A DNA stretch of 64,000 bases from Pelodera strongyloides (GCA_036852015.1 JAANDG010000194.1:124001-188000); one strand, 5' to 3'; numbered from the stretch's first letter, positions 37,301-50,300 are shown. Notes: generated by a model not told the origin, from the letters alone. Numbers and translations are program-made.

Positions 37301-40300
37301 AACACATACTTTTTACATCCCTGTTAGTTGTGTAAGACAACAGACAACCTCGGATAAGGTACCGGAAGGCTAATCTAATACATACACACGGCATTCATAA
37401 GAACTATTGGCGTGCATATCCCGAACAATGCTCTTGAGCAAATTTTAGCAAACTAGATGTGACTGAAACAACTTTTATAGGAAACTTCTATCATATTCTG
37501 TTAGCGACGCCATATCATATTTAATAAAACATCTATACCTCTCTATCAGACAGCACCCATGTCAACATGGTCAATCAAGAATCAAGACGTATTGCCATCT
37601 CCTAATGAGATCGAGATGCCAATTCCACATTTATATAAGACGCAGACGCATATGAACAGCTAATCACATGCATTACTACTAGAACAAATAATAAACAAAA
37701 GTTAACAAAGAAACTGGAACGTGCCTGAATCTTGAAGTAAAATTCGGGCGCCTCATTGGGATCGTACTCATCAGCGAGAATGGCAAAGGGCTTTTTCTCC
37801 TCCACCAGGGGCACCCTCTTCGTCTGTAAGCGATTAATGTATAACATATATACATGTGAAAAGGGAATGCAAACGGTAAAACAACTACTGCAAGAGAATT
37901 TTACATTATTGTTGGGTTGGGGTAAATTGACGCAAAAAATCAAGCACGAAACACTTCCGGATTAGCTTCGGGCTTCGGCCTATTAGAACATCTTCGGAGG
38001 CTATTCTATATGAGTTAAAATGTTACGTTTACCCGTTTTTCAATCACTTATCAAATTGTTCCTATCACTAAGATAAACAGACCATCTCCATTTACGCACA
38101 AAAATCATACCCTGGTATTGGCAAGAGCGTAAGAAGAATACAAACCTCCATTTCAATATCTCGCAGCTGTGCATCCTGCTGTTCGATGAGATTTTCAGAA
38201 CCCAGCACTTCTTGAGAATTCTGACCAAAGTTTCCCGAATCATTTACCTAAATACAGACATCATAAATGTTAAGCGCGAAAATGGGAAATATGATAGATA
38301 AAATAAGGCACGTTTGGATTTGGACCAAAGCATTCTTACCCTAAAATAACGGGAGGGTATAAAACGCGGTCCGCGGTCCTGCGGTCCGCGGTCCGCGGTC
38401 CGCGGTCCGCGGTCCACTTTGCAAATGGCACCGTGCTATAAAAAACTGCCCATGCTCTGAACCCTCACCGCGCCGGGTACCGCGTGGCTACCCGCCCTGC
38501 GCGGCTTCGCGGAGACCCCCGGCGCGGGTAGCCACGCGGTACCCGACGCGGTTAGCTGCGACAGCGGACGCGTTGCGAGGGGCCATACGCCACATAGTGT
38601 AGCAACTACGGTAGTCATCCAAAATATAGAATACAGTTTGATACTACAAGCAGCGCTACAAATACAGTACCTCCACAATTACAGTAACCAATTACTAAAA
38701 TAATAAACCACAATAAACGAAAAAGTAGCAAAAAAAACTTTATTTCATATGAAAAACAACATCAGCAATACAATAAAAAATGAAACAGCACAGTAAAACA
38801 GCATTATATAATTATCCGGTAGGAACTGTAATCAGATAACAGTTAATTCTCTTCGTGCTCCGCTCCTTTTTCCGTCAGAGGATCACCGCCGTGCCAGGGA
38901 AGTCATCTGAAATGTAGGCGATATACAGAACAGTTATGTATAAAAAAGCAACACTCAACAAAGAAACACCTCGACGTCGTGAATGCCTCTCGCAACATCA
39001 AAAACTACTTTCAACTCCCAAAAACAAAACGCATTGGATTGACAAATAACACGCAAAATAATCTACCTTGTATAGTTATCATCCGGAAGCGGAATCTTCT
39101 CCCATCGGTCGAGCAAACTGGTTTACACACATCTTTCCCGCTTGCCGAGTCAAGAAGTCGTCAATACTGGAAGGAATTCAATAAAGGGATAACCAGAAAA
39201 TAAACAAAGACATTAACACAGGAAAACAACGACAAATATAAGGAAAATAGCACGGTAAAGAAATCAATTCACAAAACCGCAAAATTTTCCAAGTTTTTTT
39301 AGTATACAAATAAGGATTTACTAGTATTATATGAGCAATGATCTAGTATACATCTTTTCTCTTGCGGGAGCGGTTGCGAAGCTTGTGGGCGTGGTCCTCG
39401 CGGGTGGAGGCGCGTAAATGGGCGTGACGCGCGGGTAGCGACGCGGTAAGGGGCGTGGCTCGCGGTACCCGGCGCGGTGACGAACGTAGTGCGTTCGTTA
39501 CCACAGTCACGCCCCAACTTACGTTTTACTGTAGTTTGTATTTTTTTTTCCAATTCACGTATTACGATTAATAATAATATAATTACAAAGCCCAGGAAAA
39601 CTGAATTAGTTGCCCAGACCACAGAAAACCGTCTTCAGCCGGTCGCCAAATGGTTTTCACTGAAAAACCATTCGGTGATCTGTCACTGACCAAATGGTGA
39701 CCAAGTAATGACGGGTTTCTAGAAAATTTGTTCGACAGGTCTTCAAGTGGGCAGCAAATGTTTTGGTTTCATGAAAAGTGGCGTTGGCTTAGAGGCTCAC
39801 GAAGGAAAAATTTCCCGAATTTTCCTGAGAGAAAACTGCAGGATTACTCAAGCATGACTGTGGAAACCGTCATTCATAGTATGCAGGACGAGTTATTAGG
39901 AAATGAAGATCACAGCTAGACTGCTAGACAACCACGCATTCAGACCCAAAAAGTACTCAAACAATGTTCATTCACAATTTAGCACTGTATAAATAACCAG
40001 CGGCGTCTAATCGCTTGCCATAACTATTTAATCCAGTGTATTTTGATGTAGAGATACCCAGCATAGCTATATCCATATGTATAATTATAATCGCTTGCCA
40101 TAACTATTTAATCCAGTGTATTTTGATGTAGAGGATACCCAGCATAGCTATATCCATATGTATAATTATAATCCCTGGACAACGCACACACGAAACTAAT
40201 GTTTGTAGCAGCATAGATTCGCTAGGTCATTAGAAACTTCACATTTTCGCTATTTAAATTAAATAATCGCAATCTGGAGACGAAAATCAGCACATGTGGG

Positions 40301-41789
40301 GGTAGTTCAAGTCTTCATAACTTCCTTCACACTAAACCTACAAAGACATCTCTCTCTCGCTCTTTCTGTTTTTTTTCCTGTGAAATATGTGGCTCATTTA
40401 CTCCACTTCCGCTCCCTCTTTTCTTCTTTATTTTCTCTTTTCCTCTCTCTCTCTATTCTCTCTAGTCTCTCTCTCTTTCTCTCTTTCTCTCTTTCTTTCT
40501 CCTTTTCTGTAAAACCCGTAGCCCTTACCATACCCATACTGATTATGGAAACGAATAATTATGTGATTCTGGATTCTCGATGGCACTAATTGCACCATGC
40601 AAATTTGCTGTTGAAAGTTCAAAAGTGCCCTTAGCAGAGAGATACTCGTATCATAAGCTGACACAGCTTAACAGGTAGAGCGCTCGACTGTTACTTGAGA
40701 AGGGATGTGTTGCTTGGCGGGCTCGAACCCGGCCCGGGGAAAAGATTTTGTATGTTCCATTTGGATTTTGAGTTATCGAAACGTTATGAAGGCTTTCTTT
40801 GTGATACACAAACAAACAAAATCCGTGACAAAGTTTTCTCCTTTATATCTTACCAGGCGGAAAACGCCGCCTGAGGCGGCTTTCCATCATAGAATGATTT
40901 CTTCCACACGCTAAGTTTCCTAATCGTCATGTAAGATTGAGAATACACAATACACCGCAGCACGCACGAAAATAGGGTATACTTATGAAAGACTGTAAAG
41001 CAGATGAAAATCTTTACGAATGAAGATTTTACATGAGAATATTCTAACAATAAGGAGCCCAGGCACTCTTTTACGCTAACAAAAAAGTTTGACGTTCTGA
41101 TTGAACGCAACGAAAATTAGAATATCTCAAGTCGCCTTTCGAGTGTAGGAGAGAGGGAGTTCAGTTTTGAGTCAAGACAAACAGCCCCGACATAACTTTT
41201 CTACGTTTCGGCTTGGAATAGCAACTTTTCGGCAATAGGAATGGCAACTTGTCAGCGGAGAAATGCACATATGGGGAATGCCGTAGTTCGATACCACCTC
41301 AAGTCATCATTTTATCATGTTGCATACAAATACATTACGTCAACAAATACAGAAAAGGAAAATTTCAATATTTTCAAAGGCTTTTCAGTTCGTTCTTAGG
41401 AGTCTCGCGTTTCGATAAGTTGGCAAAGTACACAAATTTGGGTTAATTTAGACCTGTCCTCGGAGACAAGAATCGCATGATGCAAAACTATTGCAAAATT
41501 AATACTTATTCATGCGCGTTGCGGTTTACATGTAAAATTCAGTTTCAACCGCGACGCAGGCTGATGGACCGCGGACCGCGGACCGCAGACCGCGGACCGC
41601 AGGACCGCGGACCGCGTTTTATACCCTCCCAAAATAACATTGTAACAATGCAAATAACTTCGATGATGCATATTAGCCTGTATTTTGCAAATATGTATCT
41701 TGACTTTGCCAATTTAACAACAAACTTACCGATTGAGGGATATCAGCGGTCTGAGGCTCATGTTCAGAGGCACCCTCCAATTCAGTCAT
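34382..41789 (-). CDS. otub-1: Otubain-type deubiquitinase
   Basis: OTU-family cysteine protease that removes ubiquitin chains in cytosol and nucleus, orthologous in type to OTUB1. Exons, high to low: 41789-41730, 38247-38146, 37823-37725, 37019-36901, 36627-36543, 36103-35997, 35648-35558, 35271-35208 and 34530-34382. All phases close, 876 nt, 291 residues (human OTUB1 has 271). The catalytic pair lies in YIRPIRRDGNCFYR (Asp102, Cys105), and the catalytic His283 in LLYRPGHYDLIY. The S1 helix pattern EIEQMWKDVDHLAITGL corresponds to EVEPMCKESDHIHI of OTUB1. The N-terminal 87 residues are acidic and poorly conserved. The ATG follows a TTTTGCAG site by 12 nt, suggesting trans-splicing. Exon 3 ends CAG|GCACGT, a GC-AG intron. 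Intron 1 (3.5 kb) contains a complete hAT-like element. The gene is divergent from SUT-2. Confidence 0.95.
34643..34812. repeat. Family A MITE
   Basis: Left TTAAAGCGAAATACCGGCCG, right AACCCGGCCGGTATCTCGGTTTA. The inner arms carry TTACGTAATTATGCAAATTC and TTGCATAAGCTGCATAACA. It lies in the last intron of otubain. Confidence 0.92.
34943..35130. repeat. GC-rich foldback element
   Basis: Arms CTCAGGCGCGCAGCGCGGTA and TACCGCGCTGCGAGCCTGAG are complementary. They are followed inward by CGCGGGAAAAGATG and CATCTTTCCCGCGG-type sequence. The element is far richer in GC than its surroundings and lies in the last otubain intron. The ORFs across it (34,897-35,231) are by-products. Confidence 0.8.
35771..35920. 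repeat. Family D foldback MITE with duplicated end
   Basis: It contains ACTCGGGGAACTATTCC, AGAGAAAAAGACGGGGAATT and CCCCTCGGGGAAACGAGTGG. The right end GAATATGGCCTCTGGAGCTC is repeated in tandem about 24 bp further. It lies in the otubain intron between exons 6 and 7. Confidence 0.82.
38461..38560. repeat. GC-rich hairpin inside the hAT-like element
   Basis: CCGGGTACCGCGTGGCTACC pairs with GGTAGCCACGCGGTACCCG across a GC-rich loop. A related unpaired GC-rich block lies at 39,410-39,500. Confidence 0.85.
40009..40171. repeat. 80-bp tandem duplication
   Basis: Two copies of an 80-bp unit (starting TCGCTTGCCATAACTATTTA), differing by a single inserted G, follow each other inside the hAT-like element. 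This indicates a recent event. Confidence 0.95.
40350..40505. repeat. (CT)n-rich tract
   Basis: CT dinucleotides with TTT interruptions within the hAT-like element. The ORFs here are low-complexity artefacts. Confidence 0.95.
40660..40740 (+). ncRNA. tRNA-like sequence
   Basis: AGCTTAACAGGTAGAGCGCT resembles a tRNA D-arm / A-box, CGACTGTTACTTGAG an anticodon arm, and GCGGGCTCGAACCCGG a T-arm / B-box. The spacing is too long and no acceptor stem pairs, so this is a tRNA-derived fragment or SINE head rather than a functional tRNA. Confidence 0.45.
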
Positions 41790-42209
41790 TTCGTCTGCGA
41801 TCTGCAAAACGTCAGAATCTGAGAAAATAATTAGTCAGAGAGGTTCAACCGTTCAACTATATAAAGGGCTACAAGAATAATAAATGCTATAAAATAAATT
41901 GCAAAAGTGAAAACATCGCGGATCGCCGCATAAACGGGTCTCATGCATGCACTATTGAATTTTGAAAAATACCGTATTACTACGTTTTCAACCAAAACAA
42001 TCGTTTCGAGACGCAAACGGCGGCGAATTTTCGTCAAAATGCAAATTGCATGCGAAATTGGCGGAGGCATTAAAAAGTTCTTCCCATCCGCCGATCCGCC
42101 GTTTCGAAAGGCTTTTTGTTTGTCATTTTCCTTTTTATTCTTTGATTTACTATTCTTGTTCGGTGCTTCCCAATACCCAACAACTTTTCAGGGAATAAAA
42201 ACCGTCGAC
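41790..42209. promoter_or_regulatory. Divergent promoter between otubain and SUT-2
   Basis: The start codons of two conserved housekeeping-type genes on opposite strands are only about 420 bp apart, so both must be driven from here. Trans-splice acceptors are visible on each side: TTTTGCAG on minus ending at 41,802, and CTTTTCAG on plus ending at 42,191. A GC-richer core (about 42,000-42,100) contains CAAACGGCGGCGAATTTTCG. Individual factor sites cannot be assigned. Confidence 0.6.
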
Positions 42210-44295
42210 ATGTCGAGTCTATCGTCTGACATCCACAAAAAGTTAAAGGTATGTTTTTGGTTGTGAGGGTATATTGCTCACTTGTCAATTTGTCTTTTTG
42301 CTGTGTTCCGACACCTGGTTTATTCGTGATATTTCCATTTAGGCTGCGATTGCACGCCGCCTCAAAGAGCTGGATGTTTACGTTGATGACGAGCTCCCTG
42401 ATTATGTTATGGTTATGGTTGCGAACAAAAAGGTATTGTTTTCTTATTACGGCTCTATCTGATTTGAGGACTACGTTATGGCTACTCTATGAAAAGTGGT
42501 TCCAGTACAATTCTACGAGTTGTGTTGTTTCTAGTCTCTAGCTTTATCTTCGACTTTCGACTAGTCTAGTCAAATAAACAAATTTTAGGACAAGAAAGGA
42601 ATGAAGAGCGACTTGAACCTTTTCCTGTCGAGCAATACAGACAAATTCGTTGACTGGTTCGTTGATTTGCATTAAATTGAGTACCAGCACATGCGAAAGA
42701 CTCTGTGCATTGTACTACTCAGATCGGCTGCATTTTAATCGCTGAACATGCATCCTATTAGTGCACCCATTTTAATCCAATCCTTTATCATTACGATTCT
42801 TTTCGGATTGCCATGTGTTAATGTTTTTTAACGATGTGAAATTCTGAAAAAAATGCATCTACTGACTCTTTCTTTGATGTTAGGAAGGTATGTAGCGCGG
42901 CAACTGATAATATTTCGTTTATTTTGTGGACATTCATATGTTTTAGGCTTTTTGACGTCATAGAAAAGCTCAATTCCGCGGCTCCCGAAAAGCCTAAGGA
43001 GGAAGAGAAAAAGGAAAAGAAAGAAGCGAAGGATGATGTAAAAGAAAAGAAACGAGCGAAAGAGCGCTCCAGAAAGGTTGGCTTCAACTTGGATTTTTAG
43101 CCCGGTGATTTGTCATTTGTACAAGAATTCTTTTTTTTTGCGAATCGGAATCAGGAATCACAGATGTTACGGATTTATAGGTACGGTACCATATAATATG
43201 AACTTGGGTATCTGTTTTGCGGTCATTTATTTTTCTCGGTTCCGGTTCTTGACTCGTTTATTTTAGGAATCGGACGGCCACAAACATGCTCATCACTCAA
43301 AGGAGAAGGAGAGAGAACGAGGTTGGAAGTCCTAGCCTTTTATTCATTTCTATTCCCATGCATGATCCCATTCACAAACGTATAACATTTTTGAATCGGG
43401 ATTTGAAGCGGGACGCAGATCGCAGGCAGGGACGCTGAATGCGCATATTATGTATGCAAATAACTGCGCGATACTGATACTGAACGATTGTTTGTTCTAT
43501 AATTATTTCCATTTGCGTACATTCGAGCACTATCTTGTGATGTGGGAACTATTGCTTAAAACTTGCCCCAATCCACTGTCCCCAGGGTCCTTTGAAACGT
43601 TTCCTCAGTGTATAATGCTTATTTCGAGGTTGTGTCTAGTAATGTGTTGTTTTTAAATAAATTTTCTGTTTAGAACGTGAGCGCAAGCGCGCCGAAGAAG
43701 CAGAACGCGAGAAGGAGAGGGAGCGAGAGCGTGAAAGGGAGCGGGAAAGAGAAAGGGAACTACGCGAGAAGGAGAGAGAACGCAAAGAAAGAGAAGAAGA
43801 GGAAGAGAGGGAAATTGAACGAAAGGTGCCGTTTTTATTTTTAAAGCCTGATTGTAGGTCGTATTTGATATTTGAAGCCATTGCGATTGCATGTTTCGCA
43901 ACGTGATGTAATGCCGTTGATTCATCATTTCTAGTTTTTTAAACTTATTACGTTGTGTTGAAGATTAAGGTAAGGCCAGAGAGTTCAGTTTCTTGTCACC
44001 CTCATGTGAATTTATTATAATAAGCAAACTCAATTTTTTAGGAACGCGAGCGTAAACAGCGTGAACGAGAAGAAGCTGAGAGGCGCGAGAGAAGACAGCG
44101 AGAGGAGGAAGAGCGACAGCGGTAATTAATTTTCGTTTACTTTTTATCTGCCAGACATACGAAAGGGATTTTGTTGGTTGGGAGTTGAGAGTTGTGGGTA
44201 CCGAACCTTAAGTCATATTCACGTCCCTTATTAACCTGAACCTCTTCCTCTAAACGTTGCCTTATTCTTACAACACCATATTCTTTCAGTCATGA

Positions 44296-44338
<43 letters not shown>

Positions 44339-47300
44339 GGAGAGGGAGCAATGAAGTCTATGAAGTACAACCTGTGTGCCTTAGGTCTGAGAGTCTGAGG
44401 CGTCTTTTTGTATATTTGTACTTTACTCCAAGGTAATAAATTAATAAACTTTCTCTTTAGTAATGAGAAAGCTAGAGAGCGTGAGAGGGAGCAACGAAGT
44501 CGTTCTCCTCAACGAGGAGGTTCCAGACGTGGGGTGGAGAGAGACAGAAGGGAGAGATCTCTCACTTGGTCAGAAGATGACGAGGGCGAAGTGAGACTGC
44601 GACATCCTAAAGTGGGTTTGAGTTATTTTCGTTCAGATTTGGATTTTTTTGCAGCGGCAGCTCTTCCGTGTATGGCGCTGCTCAATAAAACATTTATGAC
44701 ATGTGAAAAGTTCAATAGTGCGTGGAGGTGGAGTAAGGTGTAGACTCGCAGCTGTGTCACGTAAATCTTTGGACTTTGGACCCACTAAACTGTACCGTTT
44801 CCTTTCGAATTATCACTTTTTGTAAAAACTGTCCACTTGCAGGTTGCATCTTCTGTAGTCTCAATAGTCAAGGAAGCACCGACCCCTTCAGTGTCTTCTA
44901 AGGTTTTTGTTAAGCGAAAGATCCAACCGGTTGAGTAAGTTTCTTAAAGATAATTGTATTTTAGCGAGCGCGCAACCAAAGGTGGATAGGGTGGTTGTAT
45001 GCACGTACGTAGCGTAGTATTTCATGTAGTCGTGTTAGTCGTGTAAATAGTCATATTACGTTTGTTCTCGAAATTCAGCTGGAGTCGTCAATTCTTAGTT
45101 ATAATGTGTTCTCGTTGATTTATGAACTGAAACGTTCCTGTTGTACATTTATTCCAAAACCTGACAGTATTTCTAGCTTCCTACATTTATGTGCATTTTA
45201 GTGCGTTTAAAAATTTGAGTTGTATATTATGTGGCAAGTATTTTAGCGAGCGCGCAACCAAAGGTGTGAAGTCGCTACTGAAGCGTGCCGTCGCCGAGGC
45301 AAATATGAGTGCGGCCGCGGGTTACGGTAGCGCTCCACCGCCCACGAAAAGGGTGATGCAGCAAGAAGAGGAAGTGGAAGATGACTGGAGTCCACCAGCT
45401 TCGACAGCTGCAGCTGCCAAACAGTGAGTTGCATTTTTCTTCGCTTTAAGAGCGTGCACCCGTGCACCTTTATTTAAGGGTGATAGAATGCAGTGTTTCA
45501 AAAGGCGCTTCGAGTCTGAGATGGGCGGAAAACGGAACAGCTGCTTTTCCGTCTTATCAGGCTATAATTTCCATGCGTAATTTCGGAGATGGTCGCTTAG
45601 TTGAGAGTCGAACCGTAAATTACCACTGCTACGTTTCACCCAAATCTATATATTTGCATTTGCCTCCGGAGATGGTCAAAGCCAATCCGGAGATGGTTGA
45701 TGCGTAATTTTACGCATAGATTTATAGCCTGCCGTGTATAGAAGTGCAAAGTGAGAGACTCACACTTCACACACAGGACACAAGTTTTCTTGTTTTCCAC
45801 CCATCTCGAACGCGCCTAAAATGCCCTAAAACTTTTTTGCTTATGACATGTTCCGCAGGCGCAGAGGTCCTGAAGATTAGGTAACGAGTTCCAGATTACT
45901 CGCACCCGGCAGGTTAGTATGGCTTATATAGCATAGCCAGTATTTGTATTGCTAGTATGACATGTCATTGTTGGATATTATCAAAGCAGGTGTTACTTTA
46001 GCGTTTCGCAATGGTCATCAGCGATATGTTTCACTCAAATATTAAAATTTGCTAGAAACTTCGCACTTGTTCTGATGAGATCTTTTTACTTGTGATGTCC
46101 AGTCAGTCCAGTATTCAAAAAAGAAAGTTTGTTTTATTTTTGGCGTCGAGAAGAGCTTGGTGCCCCGTGCCCTAAGACTTATTCCTAAACGTACAGCGTA
46201 CTTTAGCATAACTTCCAACTTGTTATATTAACTCTTTTTCTATTATGTTGTTTTGCTCAGTGAAGAGACGATGTTCGTTGACGCTCCTGTTGCTCAAGCT
46301 CAACAAATTCGAAATCCGGCCAAGGAGACCCAGTTTATAATAACCATGAATGAGAGACAGCGTCCCGGGCTCAAGAGGAAACAGGCGACATTTCAGAAAG
46401 GTTGGAGCTTTCTTTTGTTATGTCCCTGTCACAGGACTTTTCAAGTTGAGATGCGTTTTTTCAGTGTTTCTCCTTCTGATATTTCAACAATGAAAAGTTT
46501 TGTAATCGTTTGGAACGCTCGTCAGTTTAGTAGTAGTTTTGTTCCCGCAACCTTTAATTGATAAAATCGATTGATCTATATCGTATTTTGTGCTTCAATT
46601 CTAAGATTACGTTTACGCTTGCATTTATTTTGACTGTGGATTGTGTTAAGAATTATAATTCTTTTAATTTTACCTTACCTGTCATCAAAAAAATATATCG
46701 TGTTTCTACAGAAACCTCGCCCGTGGTAGTTCGGGAGAAAAAGAACCGCCCCCGGATTACCGCACCCACGCCCACGCCCATGGAAGAGGAGCCCGAGCAG
46801 GAAGTCAAGCAAGAGATAATGGAGGAAGTGGTTGAGCCGGCCGTTAGGATAAGAGTAGGTTTTTGTTTGTTTATTATGTTTTGTGTGAACCTGACAGTAC
46901 TTGCGCGGATGCGTATATGCGTAAAATAAAAAATGATTCTGAGTAGGAGACGCAGAGTTCATTCGTTCATTGTTTCGTATCCCTTTCATTTTCAAGTAGT
47001 ATAGGTAGGATAGGAATTCTTCTTTGGAGTCCGTAGGGAGGCGGTTCAAGGAATATTAACTTGTAGTTTGGTTTTGTATCGCCTGACTACTAGATTTTAG
47101 TGTGGTGTGGTCTATTACTGGGCGTGGGCCCCTGGGCCCCTGGGAATTTGACGATTATTGCATGCTAAACTAATATCCACGCATGATACCAAGCGTAGGA
47201 GACTATCTAATCTAATGATAATAGTTTTCCCGATACAATACAATTATTTGTAGCCCCAACCAGTGTCTGTCGCCAAACAACAACAGATGCCTCAGCAACG

Positions 47301-50300
47301 TCCCCAGAATCTTGGCGGAGCTCTGATTCCGGTTGCACGGCCACGCGAAGAATTCTCAAGGAAGGTTAGTGGGATTTATAATTATATTTATCTTTGTAGT
47401 TTGTAGTTTGTACATTTAATATAGTTTTTTAGGCCAACACATTACATTTAGACTGCAGACTATGGTGCATTCCTCTTGTATTGTAGTCTTTTCGGTGTGT
47501 TTCTTTAGCTATTATTCAATACTGTTGTCAATTTTCGGTGTTTACTATTTGTTGTTGTGTATTATGTAGGTTATTTTTTTGTTAATTGGTTATTTGTACA
47601 ATTGGACGTCTTATAGTTTTTATTCAGAGACATACTCCAATTGTGTGGGACGGCCAGATTCAGCTGGACGAGAATGATAGTGAAAGTGATGACGGTAGGT
47701 TATTTTTTACTTTTTGAAAGTTTCGTTTGATCAATTTTTAAAGTTTGGTGTATATTCTTTACTCATCCATTTTGTTCTGCACTGGATTGAGTCCTGGTAT
47801 ACTGATTATGGCCCATCCCCATCAAGCCTCACATTCACATTTTTATGTTAGATTTTTTTTAGTTTAGTTTGTTAGTTTGTTTTAAAGCGAAATGCTAGCC
47901 CCTTTGGAAAATTTGCATATGATAAGCAAATCCTATGTATCCTGTGCTAATTTTGTACGATTGCCGTGTGGACGATCGTACAAAATTAGCATAGGGTACA
48001 TAGGATTTGCTTATCATATGCAAATTTTCCAAAGGAGGGGACATCATTTCGCTTTAACATGCTCAATATGCTGACATTGCCGTATCGCAAATAGTTTTTT
48101 AAAATACGGCTATCTTTAATATTGTGCACTTCAGAAGAACCGGGTTGTCTTTCACATTTTGTATTTCAGAGGCCGAGATTGACGCGGTAATCGCCTCCGC
48201 CTCCGTACAGCGTCATTCGAAACCCCTGTATAGCGATGACGAATCCGTACCGCCCACACATTTACTTAGCCGAGGTTGGTTTTTGTTTATTATTTTTTTG
48301 CGACGTTTTCACTAATATGTGTCATATCGTATACTCGTGATGATAATGGTGTTTCTTTCAATTTTTTACATTTCCTTCGGAAGCTTGTGTTATTGTTACT
48401 ATTGTTATAACGATTTGTTATCATTTCAGTGGTGTGTGCGAGTTATTCCTTATCTTTACTTTACCCTTGTTGCGTTTACTTGATTGTAAATGTAAATTTT
48501 TTTCTGGAACCCATTTGAATGTTATTGTACTTTTATAGATGTTCTGTGTTCTATTCCATCATTATTTTAGGTAATTCGTACACTGGTTACTCGCCAATTG
48601 CTCAGTCGCCTGTGCAGGTTCCCGTTTATGTTCCGACACCTATTAATAAGGTATTTTTTGAGAATATAACCTTTTTATCTTTATTTGTCACTGTCACTTA
48701 ATTACTATGCATATAAGTAAAATGTGTTGTTTTTTCAATTATTGTCATTTGTCATAGATATATGTAAAATTATTAGTGTTATGGGGTTTCCATGTATCCC
48801 AAAAATGCGCGTTTCTGTCAAGCTTACCGTATTTTTGCACAAAATCTGCTATTTAATATGAAAACTTAAAAAAATTCTCGTGTAGTTCCAAAAGTACGGT
48901 AGTTTTTGAGCATACTTGCGACCACATTATTACGGACCTGTGCCATGTTTTTTTTACAAGAGGACCGCCTACCTACTTATGTTTTATCGCTCTACCTAGT
49001 TTTCTTTCTTTAGGCTTCCGCAGATGCGCATGCGCTTGTTCACAGTCACAGCCAGGCAATGTCTACATTGGTTGTGCAACCGACTATCTCCACTGCACCA
49101 TTGGGTGTTGTCAAGGTGTGTTTTGTATTTTTTATATTATTTTATATATTTTATAATAATTAGTTTTAGTTGTGCTTTGTGCTTTACGTTTGTGACTTGA
49201 GAGGTGGTGCGCCGATGTGGTACGCGCATGATCTGCATGTGCGTGAATGATATTTCACTGTAAATTTGTATATTATTATGTTGTGTTTAATATTGAATCC
49301 ATTACTGATTACTCATCGGTATGTGCTGTTTAAGTACCCTATTGAATTATTTAGTTGGTATTCATGTTACCAGAACGTTCCTTGTTTAGCCCTAGCCCAC
49401 ATACATGTTAGGTTAGGTGCTTAGTTTGCGTCTCAAGCTTCAATCTTCAAATCTTCAAATTAAGGTAAATGAGAAGTGCCGCTTCTGGCCCTGTTGCGCC
49501 AAGGACGACTCTTCATGTCAGTTTGTGCACCCGTCACAGCCATGCACGTAAGTTATATCATTTTTATTTATTCAATTTTTCTTCGGGTGTTGTGTTCTAT
49601 CTTACATGTTCGTGGCTTATACTTCAGTTTCAATAGATTACATTTTTGTTGAATTACTCAATTACTCCCTGCTACATTTTTTATGATCTGTTTTTTTTTT
49701 ATATTTTCACTATTATGTTTGTTGTTATTATCACTATTAATTATGTTTGTATTAAGTACACGTACACGAGAAAGAGAATGCTAAACATTAACCGTTTCTC
49801 CCACTCTCCCCCTTTTAGTGCTTTTCCGGCGTGCGGATTCGGTCGTCTTTGTATGTACATACATCCGCCATGCAAGTTCAACAATCGGTGTTCGAACGTG
49901 AAATGTGTATTCACTCATTCGAAGACGGGTTGGTATTGTTTAAGCTTTTATTAATTAAGATATATCGAAATATTTTTTATATGGCTATGATTATGCTATG
50001 TAGTTTATGAGTCGCCTTGTTTGAATCGTAGAGTTTATTTTTTCTTAAAGCGAATTACCGGCCGGTTTTTCGAAGTACAGAATACACTACATTCTTATGC
50101 AGCATATGCAAATGAATAAAAAATCGAGCTAAATTCTTGTAACTTTGCATAAATACGTAAGAATTCAGTGGTCCACGATGCGTTTCAAAAACCTGCCGGC
50201 GTTTCGCTTTAAACGCTGATGGACCGCTTTTGCTTTTATGTTCAGGAGTAAGCTATAAAGCTATCGGAGTTATAAGTTACTGTTTTGACCTCTATTTTGT

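Larger units (their letters stand above)
38343..41638. mobile_element. hAT-like non-autonomous DNA transposon with 8-bp TSD
   Basis: Terminal inverted repeats of about 65 bp start GGGAGGGTATAAAACGCGG. They are filled with tandem GGTCCGC units at 38,351-38,415, and as the complement at 41,566-41,630. Both ends are flanked by the same octamer AAAATAAC (38,343-38,350 and 41,631-41,638). An 8-bp duplication fits hAT (also P or Merlin) transposons. The 3.28-kb interior has no transposase ORF. It holds GC-rich foldbacks, a CT tract, a tRNA-like segment and an 80-bp tandem duplication. The element sits in otubain intron 1. Confidence 0.88.

Noticed and set aside
42818..43087. Minus-strand Phe/Ser-rich ORFs at 42,818-43,087 and 43,636-43,928
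   Set aside because: They are antisense shadows of the Glu/Lys/Arg-rich SUT-2 exons.
47882..48057. microRNA precursor
   Set aside because: The hairpin is far too long and perfect, has TTAA transposon ends and a sister copy at 54,772; it is a MITE.
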